From Planctomycetota bacterium (GTDB lineage: Bacteria; Planctomycetota; SZUA-567; H5-PLA8), in contig JAKLKQ010000030.1 in the NCBI GenBank assembly GCA_023150555.1, positions 1 through 64,000 on the forward strand: a stretch of 64,000 bases of DNA. Reading direction: 5' to 3'. The notes under the pieces are model-generated. The model saw only the letters and a program-made list of their open reading frames with translations, was not told the origin of the DNA and did no database searches. Below, in pieces: positions 1 through 8,075 of the stretch. A program made the position numbers and the translations under genes. Numbering within the stretch: position 1 is the stretch's first letter; every line of letters starts with the position of its first letter.

Positions 1-643
1 ACCTGCATCTATTTGAACGACCATGGGTCAAAAAAATCCGCGCGAAAATATCGCAAGTCCTTACTATGTAAGGAGTAAAAAATTCACTTTTGTTTTTCCA
101 ATGGCATTAAAAGCTGGAAGCAGAGCGCACAGCAAGGGAGGCCATCGACTCGTCGCCAGGCAAGAGAAACAGGGTAGAATAGCCATGCGCGCGCGAAGCC
201 GTGTCGCCCTTCGTTGGGTGCCGGGCACGAAGTGCCGTGCCGGCCACGCGGAAGCCTTCGCACGCGCCGCACAGCACTCCGTGATGAGGCGGCACCCGCG
301 AAGAGATGCGACACGGAGAGCGGGAGTTATCATTTGTGCCGGGCACCCGCCGGCTTCGCGAAATCCTTCAAACTATTGAGAGTACTCAGAAAGATTCTTG
401 TCGCGTCGCTACGCGCCGCGACCCGGACGCAGGAGCGTCCGGGACTACCGATAATAGGTTCTTCGAAATCCGGCCCCCTCACCCGCACGCGCTTTGCGCG
501 TGTCGGGCTTCCCCGCGGCGGGGAGAGGCAAACAACCGCGTGGCTCGCGGTCGTCCGGGGTAAACCGCTTCCGCTTTCGCAGGGTCAACCCTGGAAACTG
601 GAGACGGGAAACCGGTACAGCGCGGCCCTTTCGGCCGTGCCCG
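1..643. repeat. Intergenic region with tandem REP-like hairpins
   Basis: I see no gene in this stretch; the reading frames in it look non-coding. The first 110 bases are AT-rich. The rest holds short GC-rich inverted repeats. CCCGGACGC at 422-430 pairs perfectly with GCGTCCGGG at 435-443 around an AGGA loop. CCCGCACGCGC at 482-492 pairs with GCGCGTG plus CGGG at 496-507. A CCCCGC/GCGGGG hairpin follows at about 511-521. Clustered hairpins of this kind are typical of REP/BIME-like dispersed repeats that lie between genes. Copy number in the genome cannot be seen from one window. Confidence 0.45.
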
Positions 644-1684
644 CTAGATCCCCTCGACGCCCAGCTCTTTCGCGAGCTTGTTGAGGTCGTCGAGCACGCC
701 GGGGCCGATGGGGATGCCTTCCTTCTTGCGCGCTTCGCTGCGCAGCCGTTCGGGTTCGCCGGGCACCAGCGGCGGGCGGGACGGGTCGGCGGGCGCCTCG
801 GCGTGGACTTCGCGCGTGAACGCGTCGACGCGCGCGCGGAACTCGTCGACCTTCACGAAGCGCGCGATGTCGATGGCGAGCATGAAGTGGCCCAGGTTGC
901 GCGGCTTCTGGAGTTCCGCGTACATCCCGCACATATGCGGGCCGAAGGGCACGTTTCCCAGCATCGCGCAGAAGACTTCGATCATCACCGCCACCGCGTA
1001 GCCCTTGGGGCCGGCGAAGGGCACCAGGCCGATCAGCGCGTGCGGGTCGGTGGTGGGCTTGCCGTCCTTGTCCACGCCCCAGTCGCCGGGGATGGGTTTG
1101 TTCTCCTGGCGCGCGACGATGATCTTGCCCAGCGGCACGTTGGTGGTGGCCATGTCGAGCAGGATGGGCGGCTCGTCCTTGCCCGGCGCGGCGAAGGCCA
1201 TGGGGTTGCTGCCCAGGAACGGGCGCTTCATGCCCGTCGGCACCATGATCGGGTCGGCGTGGGTCATCGCGATGCCGACCATCCCGGCGTCGGAGGCCAT
1301 CTGCGCGAAGTAGGCCAGCGCGCCGCAGTGGCTGCTGTTGCGCGCCACCACCGCGCCGATGCCAGCTTCCTTCGCCAGAGCAAGAGCCTCGCGCATCGCG
1401 CGCGCCGCGACCAGCTGGCCCATGCCCGCGCCGCCGTCGACGATGCCGGTGCAGGGTCCGGTCTTGACGTAGGCGATGGTGGGCTTGACCTTGATCGAGC
1501 CGTTGCGCAGGCGCGTGGCGTAGTGCGGCAGGCGCACGACGCCGTGGCTGTCGATGCCGCGCAGGTTGCTGGCGACCAGGGACTCGGCCAGCAGCTGCGC
1601 GTCGTCCTGCGGCATGCCGATCTTGGCCAGGCAGCGCACGGTGAAGTCGGTCAGCTTCTTGTGGTTGATCAGCGTGTCGGGCAT
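644..1684 (-). CDS. Ldh-family NAD(P)-dependent 2-hydroxyacid dehydrogenase (malate/L-lactate dehydrogenase-like)
   Basis: 346 residues, the usual length of the Ldh_2 family (COG2055), which oxidises malate, L-lactate, ureidoglycolate or sulfolactate with NAD(P) and is unrelated to classical LDH/MDH. The hallmark DSHG is at residues 45-48, followed by HYATRL; MGQLVAARAM and SNPMAFAAP are further conserved blocks. The start has an AGGAAAG ribosome-binding site. A PfkB sugar kinase lies 36 bases upstream on the same strand, so the two probably form a sugar-acid catabolic operon. The exact substrate cannot be told from sequence. Confidence 0.85.
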   Translation of the reverse strand: MPDTLINHKKLTDFTVRCLAKIGMPQDDAQLLAESLVASNLRGIDSHGVVRLPHYATRLRNGSIKVKPTIAYVKTGPCTGIVDGGAGMGQLVAARAMREALALAKEAGIGAVVARNSSHCGALAYFAQMASDAGMVGIAMTHADPIMVPTGMKRPFLGSNPMAFAAPGKDEPPILLDMATTNVPLGKIIVARQENKPIPGDWGVDKDGKPTTDPHALIGLVPFAGPKGYAVAVMIEVFCAMLGNVPFGPHMCGMYAELQKPRNLGHFMLAIDIARFVKVDEFRARVDAFTREVHAEAPADPSRPPLVPGEPERLRSEARKKEGIPIGPGVLDDLNKLAKELGVEGI

Positions 1685-1720
1685 GGGTGCTTTCCTGTTC
1701 CGTTTTCTCGAAAACCTTCG

Positions 1721-2764
1721 TTACCGAACGATGCGCAGGCCGCCGCCGGCCATCAGGCGCTCGACTTCTTCCGGCGTGACGATGTTGAAGTCGCCGGGAA
1801 TGCTGTGCTTCAGGGCGCTGGCCGCGGTCGCGTAGTGCACCGCGCGCGCGAAATCGCCGGGCGCCTTGACCAGCGAGGCCAGCAGCCCCGCCGCAAAGCT
1901 GTCCCCCGCCCCGACGCGGTCGACGATCTCGAGTTCGTAGCGCGGGGCCTCGTGGAAGGCGTTCGCCGGGGCGTCGTAGTAGAGCCCCGACCAGGTGTTC
2001 TGCCAGACGCTCCTGTTCTCGCGCAGCGTCACCGCCACGCCGGAGAAACCGAAGTGCTCGGCCAGGCGCCTGGCCACGGCGCGGTAGCCTTCGCTCTTGA
2101 CCTCGGTAAAAGCGCTGTCGTCGCCGGCGCCCTTCGCTTCGATGCCGAAGACGACCTTGGTGTCTTCCTCGGTGGTGATCAGCAGGTCGACGTGCTTCAT
2201 CAGCGGTTCCTGGCACGCGCGGGCCTGCTCGGGCGTCCAGAGCTTGCTGCGGTAGTTCAGGTCGTAGCTGACCTCGCAGCCGGCGGCCTTGGCCGTGATC
2301 AGCGCCTCGGCGGTGGCCGCCGCGGCCTCGGGGCTCAGCGCGGGCGTGATGCCGCTGACGTGAAAGCGCTTCGCGCCGGCGAAGACCTTCTTCCAGTCGA
2401 CCTCGCCGGGGCGGATGCGGCTGATCGCGCTGTCGGCGCGGTCGTAGAGCACCGCCTGCGCGCGCGGGGAGGCGCCGCGTTCGACGAAGTACAGGCCCGC
2501 GCGGCCGTCGTCCTTCGCGAAGACGACGTGCTGCGTATCGACGCCCCAGGTCCGGCCGTGGTTGCGGATCAGCCGGCCCAGCGGATTCTCGGGCAGGCGG
2601 CTGACCCACGCGGCGCTCAAGCCCAGCCGCGCGCAGCCGACCGCGACGTTCAACTCGCCGCCGCCGACGGTGACTTCGAGCTGCTGCGCCTGCTCGATGC
2701 GCGCGCCCCCGGCCGGCACCAGCCGCACCATGGCCTCGCCAAAGGTGACCACGTCGTAGCTCAA
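1721..2764 (-). CDS. PfkB-family sugar kinase, 2-keto-3-deoxygluconate kinase-like
   Basis: 347 residues from a TTG start at 2764, preceded by GGGAGCG. An in-frame ATG further upstream at 2851 would add an implausible non-homologous leader. The start SYDVVTFGEAMVRLVP, the substrate-binding GGGELNVAVGCARLG and the C-terminal catalytic/anion-hole motif DRVGAGDSFAAG are diagnostic of PfkB/ribokinase enzymes. The spacing and the N-terminus most resemble KDG kinases, which make 2-keto-3-deoxy-6-phosphogluconate. Pairing with the downstream Ldh-family dehydrogenase supports a role in uronate or sugar-acid breakdown. The KDG specificity is inference. Confidence 0.85.
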   Translation of the reverse strand: MSYDVVTFGEAMVRLVPAGGARIEQAQQLEVTVGGGELNVAVGCARLGLSAAWVSRLPENPLGRLIRNHGRTWGVDTQHVVFAKDDGRAGLYFVERGASPRAQAVLYDRADSAISRIRPGEVDWKKVFAGAKRFHVSGITPALSPEAAAATAEALITAKAAGCEVSYDLNYRSKLWTPEQARACQEPLMKHVDLLITTEEDTKVVFGIEAKGAGDDSAFTEVKSEGYRAVARRLAEHFGFSGVAVTLRENRSVWQNTWSGLYYDAPANAFHEAPRYELEIVDRVGAGDSFAAGLLASLVKAPGDFARAVHYATAASALKHSIPGDFNIVTPEEVERLMAGGGLRIVR

Positions 2765-2957
2765 GGAACGCTCCCAAAAATGCGGCGGGAAGACGCCCTG
2801 GATTCTATGCCCGCCCCCGCCCCACGCAACGGAAGACGCCGGGCGGGCCACTGGAAGCTGGGACCCTGGCGGCTAGAATGGTTTCCTGAAAACCGCTTCA
2901 AGAGATCCGCCCCGAAGGCGTCTGAGGAAGGACGCCTTCCACACGCCAGGAGACGGC

Positions 2958-3617
2958 ATGACTCAGGACCGCGTTCAACCGCGCCGCCGCCCCCGCGCCT
3001 GGCTTCCGGCGCTGGGCCTCGTCGTGCTGGCCGCCGGCCTGGCCTGCGCCGGGCCGGTCGCACAGGTCCTGCGCCTGCGCTGCGCGCCCATCCACAGCGA
3101 GCCCGGCTTCGAGAAGGGCGCCACCACCGACACCGCCTACCTGGGCCAGCGCCTGGAAGTGATCGACAGGAAGGACGACTGGCGCAAGGTCCGCTACGAG
3201 ACCGAGAAGGTCACGCAGGCCGAGAAGTTCAAGGAAGGCTGGATCCACGCTTCGGCCCTTGCCGAACCGCAGGCCGGCGCCGCACCCGCGTCGCAGCCGT
3301 GGGTGCGCGACGGCGCTGCGTCGCTGCCGCGCTTCGACGGCGAACACAGCAAGGCCGCGCGCCACGCCGAAGCCCGCAAGCTGAAACTCGCCGGGATCCT
3401 GGACCTCGAGCAGCTCTACCCCAGCGCCAAGGATCTCGACGCGTTCCTGAAGGAGGGCAAGTTGGGGCTCTACCGCACCGACTGGCCGGTGCTCGCGCCC
3501 ACGGCCGCGGCCAAGGCCTCGGAGAAGAGTTCGAAGACCGAGAAGAAGGACGAGAAGGCGCCGGAGAAGAAGACCGCAGCGCCAAAGGACGGCGGAAAGC
3601 AGGAGGGCGCGAAATGA
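2958..3617 (+). CDS. Exported SH3-like domain protein with charged C-terminal tail
   Basis: 219 residues. An arginine-rich start followed by WLPALGLVVLAAGLACA is a signal peptide or lipoprotein-like leader. Residues about 35-95 resemble a bacterial SH3 domain: LRCAPIHSEPGF, GQRLEVIDRKDDWRKVRYE, then GWIHASAL. SH3b domains usually bind peptidoglycan or protein ligands in the periplasm. The last 45 residues are lysine/glutamate/alanine-rich and probably disordered. The stop overlaps the ATG of the next gene (ATGA), so the two are translationally coupled. Its partner is unknown. Confidence 0.7.
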   Translation: MTQDRVQPRRRPRAWLPALGLVVLAAGLACAGPVAQVLRLRCAPIHSEPGFEKGATTDTAYLGQRLEVIDRKDDWRKVRYETEKVTQAEKFKEGWIHASALAEPQAGAAPASQPWVRDGAASLPRFDGEHSKAARHAEARKLKLAGILDLEQLYPSAKDLDAFLKEGKLGLYRTDWPVLAPTAAAKASEKSSKTEKKDEKAPEKKTAAPKDGGKQEGAK

Positions 3618-4609
3618 GCCCGCGCCTCCGCCACGCTTTCCGCACGCCGGCCACGCTGGCCCTGCTGGCGGCGCTGTTCCTGATCGGCTGCCAGCCGAAG
3701 GAGACGGCGCGCAGCATGCTCAACGACGTCGGAACCCTGAGCAAGGACGCGATCAGCGCCACCGAGCGCCTCGCGACGAAGACCGGCGAGTCCGTGGGCC
3801 TGCTCAAGCCGCAGGTCGACTACGTCGCCAACGCCTGGAAGCCCCGCGTTTCGCCGGGCGACGCGCCGCCCCCCGAGGCGCTTTCTTACAGCTTCGCCGA
3901 GGAGCGCGAGATCGGCCGCGCGGTGGCCGCCGACCTGGCCGGACGCTACGGGCTGTACAACGACGAGAAGCTTGCGCGCTACCTCACACGCATTGCCGCG
4001 GCGCTGGCCGCGTTCAGCGAGCGCCCCGAGCTGCCCGTCTGCGTGGGCGTGCTGAGCAGCGAGGACGTGCGCATCTTCGAAGCGCCCGGCGGGTACGTGC
4101 TGGTGACGATCGGCGCGCTGCGCATCGCGGAAAGCGAGTCGGAACTGGCCGGGCTGCTGGCCGCGGCGATTTCGCACGTCAACCTGCGCCACGCGCTTGC
4201 GGCCTTCGACCGCCTGCGCAAGGAACTGCCCGAGGGCGCGCGCAAAACGCCGGTGCTGGAACTCGCCGACGAGAACTTCTCCGCGCTGGCCGGGCGCACG
4301 GCCTCGTGGCTGGTCAAGGACGGGCATACGCCCGAGCAGGTCCGCGCCGCCGACCGCGCCGCCACCGACCTGCAGGTGCGGCTGGGCTACGAGCCCGGCG
4401 GGCTGCGCGCGTACCTGACGCGCGCCAACCTGCGCCAGAAGGAACGCCACGGCACCCAGGCGCCGGACTACGAGTCCTTCAAGACCCGCTGCGCGGATCT
4501 GGACGCGCGCGTCGCCGAGTTGCAGGCGCCGGCCAACGGCCACAACCTGTCCGTCCGCAGCCGCCGCGACTGCACCGCCCGCCTGCCCGCGCCCCGAAGC
4601 ACGCCCTGA
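3614..4609 (+). CDS. M48-like lipoprotein with degenerate HExxH (probable pseudo-peptidase)
   Basis: 331 residues from the ATG at 3614, which overlaps the previous stop. LALLAALFLIGC is a lipobox, so this is a lipoprotein. Residues about 95-200 follow the M48/BepA-like fold pattern: YSFAEEREIGRAVA, an APGGYVLVTIGALRIAESES strand, then the helix that normally holds HExxH. Here that helix reads AAISHVNLRH, so the first His and the Glu of HEISH are both alanine. The zinc site therefore looks broken, and a chaperone or scaffold role is more likely than proteolysis. It sits in an operon of three exported proteins. Confidence 0.7.
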   Translation: MSPRLRHAFRTPATLALLAALFLIGCQPKETARSMLNDVGTLSKDAISATERLATKTGESVGLLKPQVDYVANAWKPRVSPGDAPPPEALSYSFAEEREIGRAVAADLAGRYGLYNDEKLARYLTRIAAALAAFSERPELPVCVGVLSSEDVRIFEAPGGYVLVTIGALRIAESESELAGLLAAAISHVNLRHALAAFDRLRKELPEGARKTPVLELADENFSALAGRTASWLVKDGHTPEQVRAADRAATDLQVRLGYEPGGLRAYLTRANLRQKERHGTQAPDYESFKTRCADLDARVAELQAPANGHNLSVRSRRDCTARLPAPRSTP

Positions 4610-4613
4610 TTCC

Positions 4614-5498
4614 ATGAACCCGTCCGCCCGCACCGCCGCGCTTGCCCTGCTGGCCGCCTGCGCCATCACATCCGCTGCCGCCGAAAGCAACGCACCGCCC
4701 GCGCCCGCCAAGCAGGCCGAGCAGAGCGCAAAGTCCGCGCCGGACGCCGAAGCCGCATCGAAGACCGGCGCGCCGGAAAACCAGGCCGGCGGAACCTCGA
4801 AGCGGATCTTCGACCACCCTCGCGATTACACGCACACAAGTGCCGGATTCGGGTTCAAGATCCCGCCCTTCTACCGGAGCCTGGACCCGGCGAAGGAACA
4901 GCCCCGCATCGCCCAGGGCCTTGCGCCGCTGTTCGTGACGGGCCCCGGCGCCATTGGCCGTGCGACGCTGCGCAACTTCCGCGGGCCGGCCGATCCGAAG
5001 CAGCCGGAGAAGCCCGCGCCCGAATTCCGCGTCGCGTCGGGCGGCACGATGGGCGCCTTCGACGCCGGGAAACTGGAGGCCTACCGCTCGACCGTGGAGA
5101 CTCACCTCAAGGCGATGAACATCGCCTACGAGGACCTGGACGTGGCGCTGCGGGACGTGGCCGGCGGGAGCGCGCTGCGCGTCGCTTACCAAGTGGCGGC
5201 GGGGCCGGTGGCCGGCGACCGCTTCCTGGCCTTCGTGGTGCCCGGCCCGGACCGCAGCTTCGAGCTCGACTTCGAGGGCCCGCAGGGGGAAGACGGCGCA
5301 GACGTGCAGCTGGTGCTCTCGACCTTCAAGTTCCAGAAATCCCCGTCAAAGCCTGCTCCGCCGCCGGAGGAGGAACGGGTCTCGCCATGGCCGCGCGTGG
5401 CGTGGTGGACGGGCGGCTGCTTCGCCGCAGGCGTGCTGCTGCACCTGCTCTACCGGCTCGTGATGCGGCTGGCCGGGCGCAAAACCGAAGCCGCTTGA
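4614..5498 (+). CDS. Exported, C-terminally membrane-anchored protein of unknown function
   Basis: 294 residues, beginning four bases after the previous stop. It has an N-terminal signal peptide (AALALLAACAITSAAA), a lysine/alanine/proline-rich linker to about residue 60, a globular region (about 65-245) containing GFGFKIPPFYRSLDP and a PGPDRSFELDFEG strand pattern, and a C-terminal membrane helix WTGGCFAAGVLLHLLYRLVM followed by positive charges. The topology is periplasmic domain with a cytoplasmic tail. I do not recognise the family. The context, behind an SH3 protein and an M48-like lipoprotein, suggests an envelope role. Confidence 0.65.
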   Translation: MNPSARTAALALLAACAITSAAAESNAPPAPAKQAEQSAKSAPDAEAASKTGAPENQAGGTSKRIFDHPRDYTHTSAGFGFKIPPFYRSLDPAKEQPRIAQGLAPLFVTGPGAIGRATLRNFRGPADPKQPEKPAPEFRVASGGTMGAFDAGKLEAYRSTVETHLKAMNIAYEDLDVALRDVAGGSALRVAYQVAAGPVAGDRFLAFVVPGPDRSFELDFEGPQGEDGADVQLVLSTFKFQKSPSKPAPPPEEERVSPWPRVAWWTGGCFAAGVLLHLLYRLVMRLAGRKTEAA

Positions 5499-5507
5499 TG
5501 CCCCGCA

Positions 5508-6656
5508 CTACTCGTTCTCGATGCGCAGGCTGCCGGGCTGTTCGATCAGGACGACGTCGACTTCCATCTGTTTCTTGTTGCGGATCAGCTTCACGTGCAG
5601 CTTGCTGCCGGGCTTCATCTCGGCGATCTCGTTGGCGATCTCGTCGTTGGCGACCACCTTCTTGGCATTGACCTCGGTAACGATGTCGCCGGGCAGCATG
5701 CCGCCCAGGTGCGCGGGGCCGCGGTAGGCGACTTCCTCGACGTACAGACCCTCGCCGTCGCCCAGGCCCAGCTCCTGGCCGAGCTTGGCCGGGATGCCGC
5801 GCATGGTGACGCCCATCCAGCCGCGGATCACGCGCTTGTCCTTGATCAGCGTCTGCGCGATCTTCTTCGCCTGGTTGACGGGAATGGCGAAGCCGATGCC
5901 CTGGTAGCCTTCGGTCTTGGAGAAGATCGCCGAGTTGACGCCGATGACCTTGCCGTCCAGGTCCACCAGGGGCCCGCCGCTGTTGCCGGGGTTGATGGCC
6001 GCGTCGGTCTGCAGGAAGTCCTCGTAGCGCGTCAGGCCCAGGCCCTTGCGGCCCTTCGCCGAGATGATGCCCGCCGTGACGGTCTGCTCGAGGTCGAACG
6101 GGTTGCCCGAGGCGATCACCCAGTCGCCGACCTGGATGCCGTCGCTGTCGCCCAGCTGGGCCTCGGTCAGGCCCTCGGCGGCGACCTTCAGGACGGCCAG
6201 GTCGGTCTGCTTGTCCGCGCCGACCAGTTCGGCCTTCATCTCGCGCTTGTCCGACAGGCGCACGAGCAGTTCCTCGGCTCCGTCGATGACGTGGTTGTTG
6301 GTCAGGATGTAGCCCTGCTTGGCGTCGATGACGAAGCCCGAGCCGATGCCGCTGAGCTTCCAGTCTTCCTTCCAGGTGCGCCGGTAGAACGGCCCAAAGA
6401 TGCCCATGTCGCGCGTGCGCTCGGGCACCAGCACCCGGCGGTACTGCTTGATGTTCACCACCGCGGGCGCGATGTTCTTCGCAGCGGCGCGGAACGACTC
6501 GCTGTGCATGCCCAGCGCGGCCTTGCGGTCCTGTTCGCCGCCGGCGTTGGCCGCGGGCCAGTTGTCCATCACCTTGGCCGTCACCACGCCCACCACGACG
6601 CCCACCAGCAGGATCCATACGCTGGGCCGGCCGCTCCGGTTCGCTGCACCACTCAT
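5508..6656 (-). CDS. HtrA/DegP-type periplasmic serine protease with one PDZ domain
   Basis: 382 residues. A single membrane helix at residues 13-27 anchors it in the inner membrane. The trypsin-like domain carries the full triad: His122 in TNNHV, Asp152 in TDLAVL and Ser226 in GNSGGP. Substrate-pocket motifs GSGFVID and GIGFAIPV are intact. One PDZ domain follows from about residue 280 (GWMGVTMRG, HLGGMLPGDIVTEVN), making it DegS/DegQ-like in size. It degrades or senses misfolded envelope proteins. It converges on the preceding plus-strand envelope operon with only 9 bases between stops. Confidence 0.93.
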   Translation of the reverse strand: MSGAANRSGRPSVWILLVGVVVGVVTAKVMDNWPAANAGGEQDRKAALGMHSESFRAAAKNIAPAVVNIKQYRRVLVPERTRDMGIFGPFYRRTWKEDWKLSGIGSGFVIDAKQGYILTNNHVIDGAEELLVRLSDKREMKAELVGADKQTDLAVLKVAAEGLTEAQLGDSDGIQVGDWVIASGNPFDLEQTVTAGIISAKGRKGLGLTRYEDFLQTDAAINPGNSGGPLVDLDGKVIGVNSAIFSKTEGYQGIGFAIPVNQAKKIAQTLIKDKRVIRGWMGVTMRGIPAKLGQELGLGDGEGLYVEEVAYRGPAHLGGMLPGDIVTEVNAKKVVANDEIANEIAEMKPGSKLHVKLIRNKKQMEVDVVLIEQPGSLRIENE

Positions 6657-6805
6657 CGATACGCCCCTTTCAAAGCACTTGGGTCTTTCCGAATGCCCCT
6701 GCCCTAATCAGACGGCCCAAACGGCCAATTCTTCGCCGCGAATGGCGCACTCCGGACCCATTGTACCGGCAGGAAAGGCAATGCAAAAGCGGCGGGAAGC
6801 AGGGC

Positions 6806-7771
6806 TCAGTGCGCCGCGCGGGCGCTGGCCAGCGAAACGACGTTGCGGCTGGGCGAGGCGCGGAAAAGGGCCACGCAGCGGGCCTCCTCGCCCAACGTCG
6901 GGTCCACCGAGTCGTGCAGCAGCGCCGGCGCGGCGTCCTCGCGCCCGTCCGAAAGGCGCGCGCACAGCGCCTCGCGCTCGTCTGTGGAAAGGTCACTCCC
7001 GGAAGCCAGCGCCACCGCCAGGCGCGCCTGCGGCCAGCCGGTCGATCCGGAGCGCCAGCGTTCGTCGAGCGCCCGCGCCAGGGCTTCGTCGGCGGCCTGA
7101 GGTCCCTGCCCCGTCCCGACGCCCGCCCAGACCGGCCCCGCGCCCTGCAGCCGCGCGCGCAGGTCCTCGAGCGCCAGGCACGGCGAGCCGGCGCCGGCGA
7201 GCGCCGCAAGCAGGGCCTCGGCAGCCCACTGCAGCGCTTCCCGCGCATTGCCGGTGCCGTCTTTCAAGGAGGCGGAGGGTCCGCCGCCCGCCAGCGTGCC
7301 CAGGAAACCCGGCGCGGCGCTCAGCAACCGCGCGCCTTCGGATGCGTGCGCGGCGGCCTCGGGGCCGTCGTGCGGCGATGGCTCGCAACAAAGCACGCAG
7401 ACCTCGCGGCCGTCCGCGTGGAGCTGGGCCGCCAGCGCCGCCATCAGCGCCCCGGCGAACGGATCGCCCAGGGCGCCCAGCACCAGCACCGTGTGGCGCC
7501 CGGCCACGAGCTTCGTGAGTCTCGGCGCGGCTTGGCGCACCGCGGCCTGCGCGGCGCCTTCGGCGTTGGGTTCGGAAGGGAGCTTGAGGAGGAGTTTCTG
7601 TCCGAGGCCCGTGGCGAGCAGTCGCGGCTGGCGCGTGTCGCAGGCCGCCCAGGGCCGTCCGCCGCCCAGGCCTTCCGCGCAGCCGGCCGAGGCCGCCTGG
7701 CCGCCGGCGGGGCCGACGCCCAGCGCCAACAGCGGCGCGTAGGCCTGCGAGAAGAGCAACTCGCCGTTCAC
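6806..7771 (-). CDS. Divergent FtsZ-like protein with eroded GTPase motifs
   Basis: 321 residues from a GTG start with AAGGAG upstream. The order of elements matches FtsZ/tubulin: LLALGVGPAGGQAASA (residues 14-29) for the T1 loop, HTVLVLGALGDPFAGA (93-108) where FtsZ has the GGGTGTG signature, EVCVLCCEPSPHDGPEA (123-139) for the strand after it, LEDLRARLQGAGPVWAGVGT (201-220) matching FtsZ FADVRTVMSEMGYAMMGSG, and ARLAVALASGSDLSTDE through DSVDPTLGEEARCVALF for the C-terminal domain. GGGTGTG is lost and the catalytic T7 Asn/Asp are replaced (about residues 197-203). It is the last gene of the dcw cluster, after ftsA, exactly where ftsZ sits. GTP hydrolysis seems unlikely; a regulatory or structural role is inference. 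Confidence 0.7.
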   Translation of the reverse strand: MNGELLFSQAYAPLLALGVGPAGGQAASAGCAEGLGGGRPWAACDTRQPRLLATGLGQKLLLKLPSEPNAEGAAQAAVRQAAPRLTKLVAGRHTVLVLGALGDPFAGALMAALAAQLHADGREVCVLCCEPSPHDGPEAAAHASEGARLLSAAPGFLGTLAGGGPSASLKDGTGNAREALQWAAEALLAALAGAGSPCLALEDLRARLQGAGPVWAGVGTGQGPQAADEALARALDERWRSGSTGWPQARLAVALASGSDLSTDEREALCARLSDGREDAAPALLHDSVDPTLGEEARCVALFRASPSRNVVSLASARAAH

Positions 7772-7827
7772 GTCCGCTCGGACTCCTTGCGGCGGAACGG
7801 CGTCACAAGGCTACGCGCGTTGCCCGC

Positions 7828-7962
7828 CTACTTGGCCTTACGCTTCGCCAGGAAGGCCTTCATGCCCAGCACCACGGCGGCGCCGAAGCCGGCTCCGAAG
7901 GCGAAGACGATGACGGCGGCGAAAGCGGGAAGTTCATGGGGCGTGACGTGAGCCAACCACAT
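7828..7962 (-). CDS. 44-residue single-pass membrane protein in the division cluster
   Basis: A small ORF between ftsA and the FtsZ-like gene. Its ATG at 7962 follows a strong GAGGAG ribosome-binding site. The protein begins MWLAHVTPHELPAF, has a membrane helix FAAVIVFAFGAGFGAAVVLG, then a basic tail ending in AKRKAK, giving a likely N-out/C-in topology. It is co-directional with the dcw genes and only 56 bases from the next start, so it is very probably co-transcribed. I do not recognise the family; a divisome accessory role rests only on position. Confidence 0.65.
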   Translation of the reverse strand: MWLAHVTPHELPAFAAVIVFAFGAGFGAAVVLGMKAFLAKRKAK

Positions 7963-8056
7963 GGTGCGGTCTCCTCGTTTATGTGCGTTACCGGCCCAAC
8001 CGGCCGGCGTGGAGACTCAGCTTCCCTGTTTTCCTCCATCCTGCAAGCGCCAACCG

Positions 8057-8075
8057 GCCTCCTTTATAAGGAGGC
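8057..8075. terminator. Hairpin at the ftsA stop codon
   Basis: GCCTCCTT (8057-8064) and AAGGAGGC (8068-8075) form a perfect 8-bp stem around TAT, overlapping the ftsA stop codon at 8064-8066. On the minus strand the arm contains AAAGGAGG, a perfect Shine-Dalgarno sequence that the hairpin would hide. No T tract follows, so it may be an attenuator or mRNA-stability element rather than a terminator. Confidence 0.4.

Noticed and set aside
494..4609. A 1371-codon open frame on the plus strand
   Set aside because: Most of it is antisense to two well-supported minus-strand genes (dehydrogenase and kinase) and then runs out of frame past the SH3 protein. Only its last part, from 3614, is a real gene.
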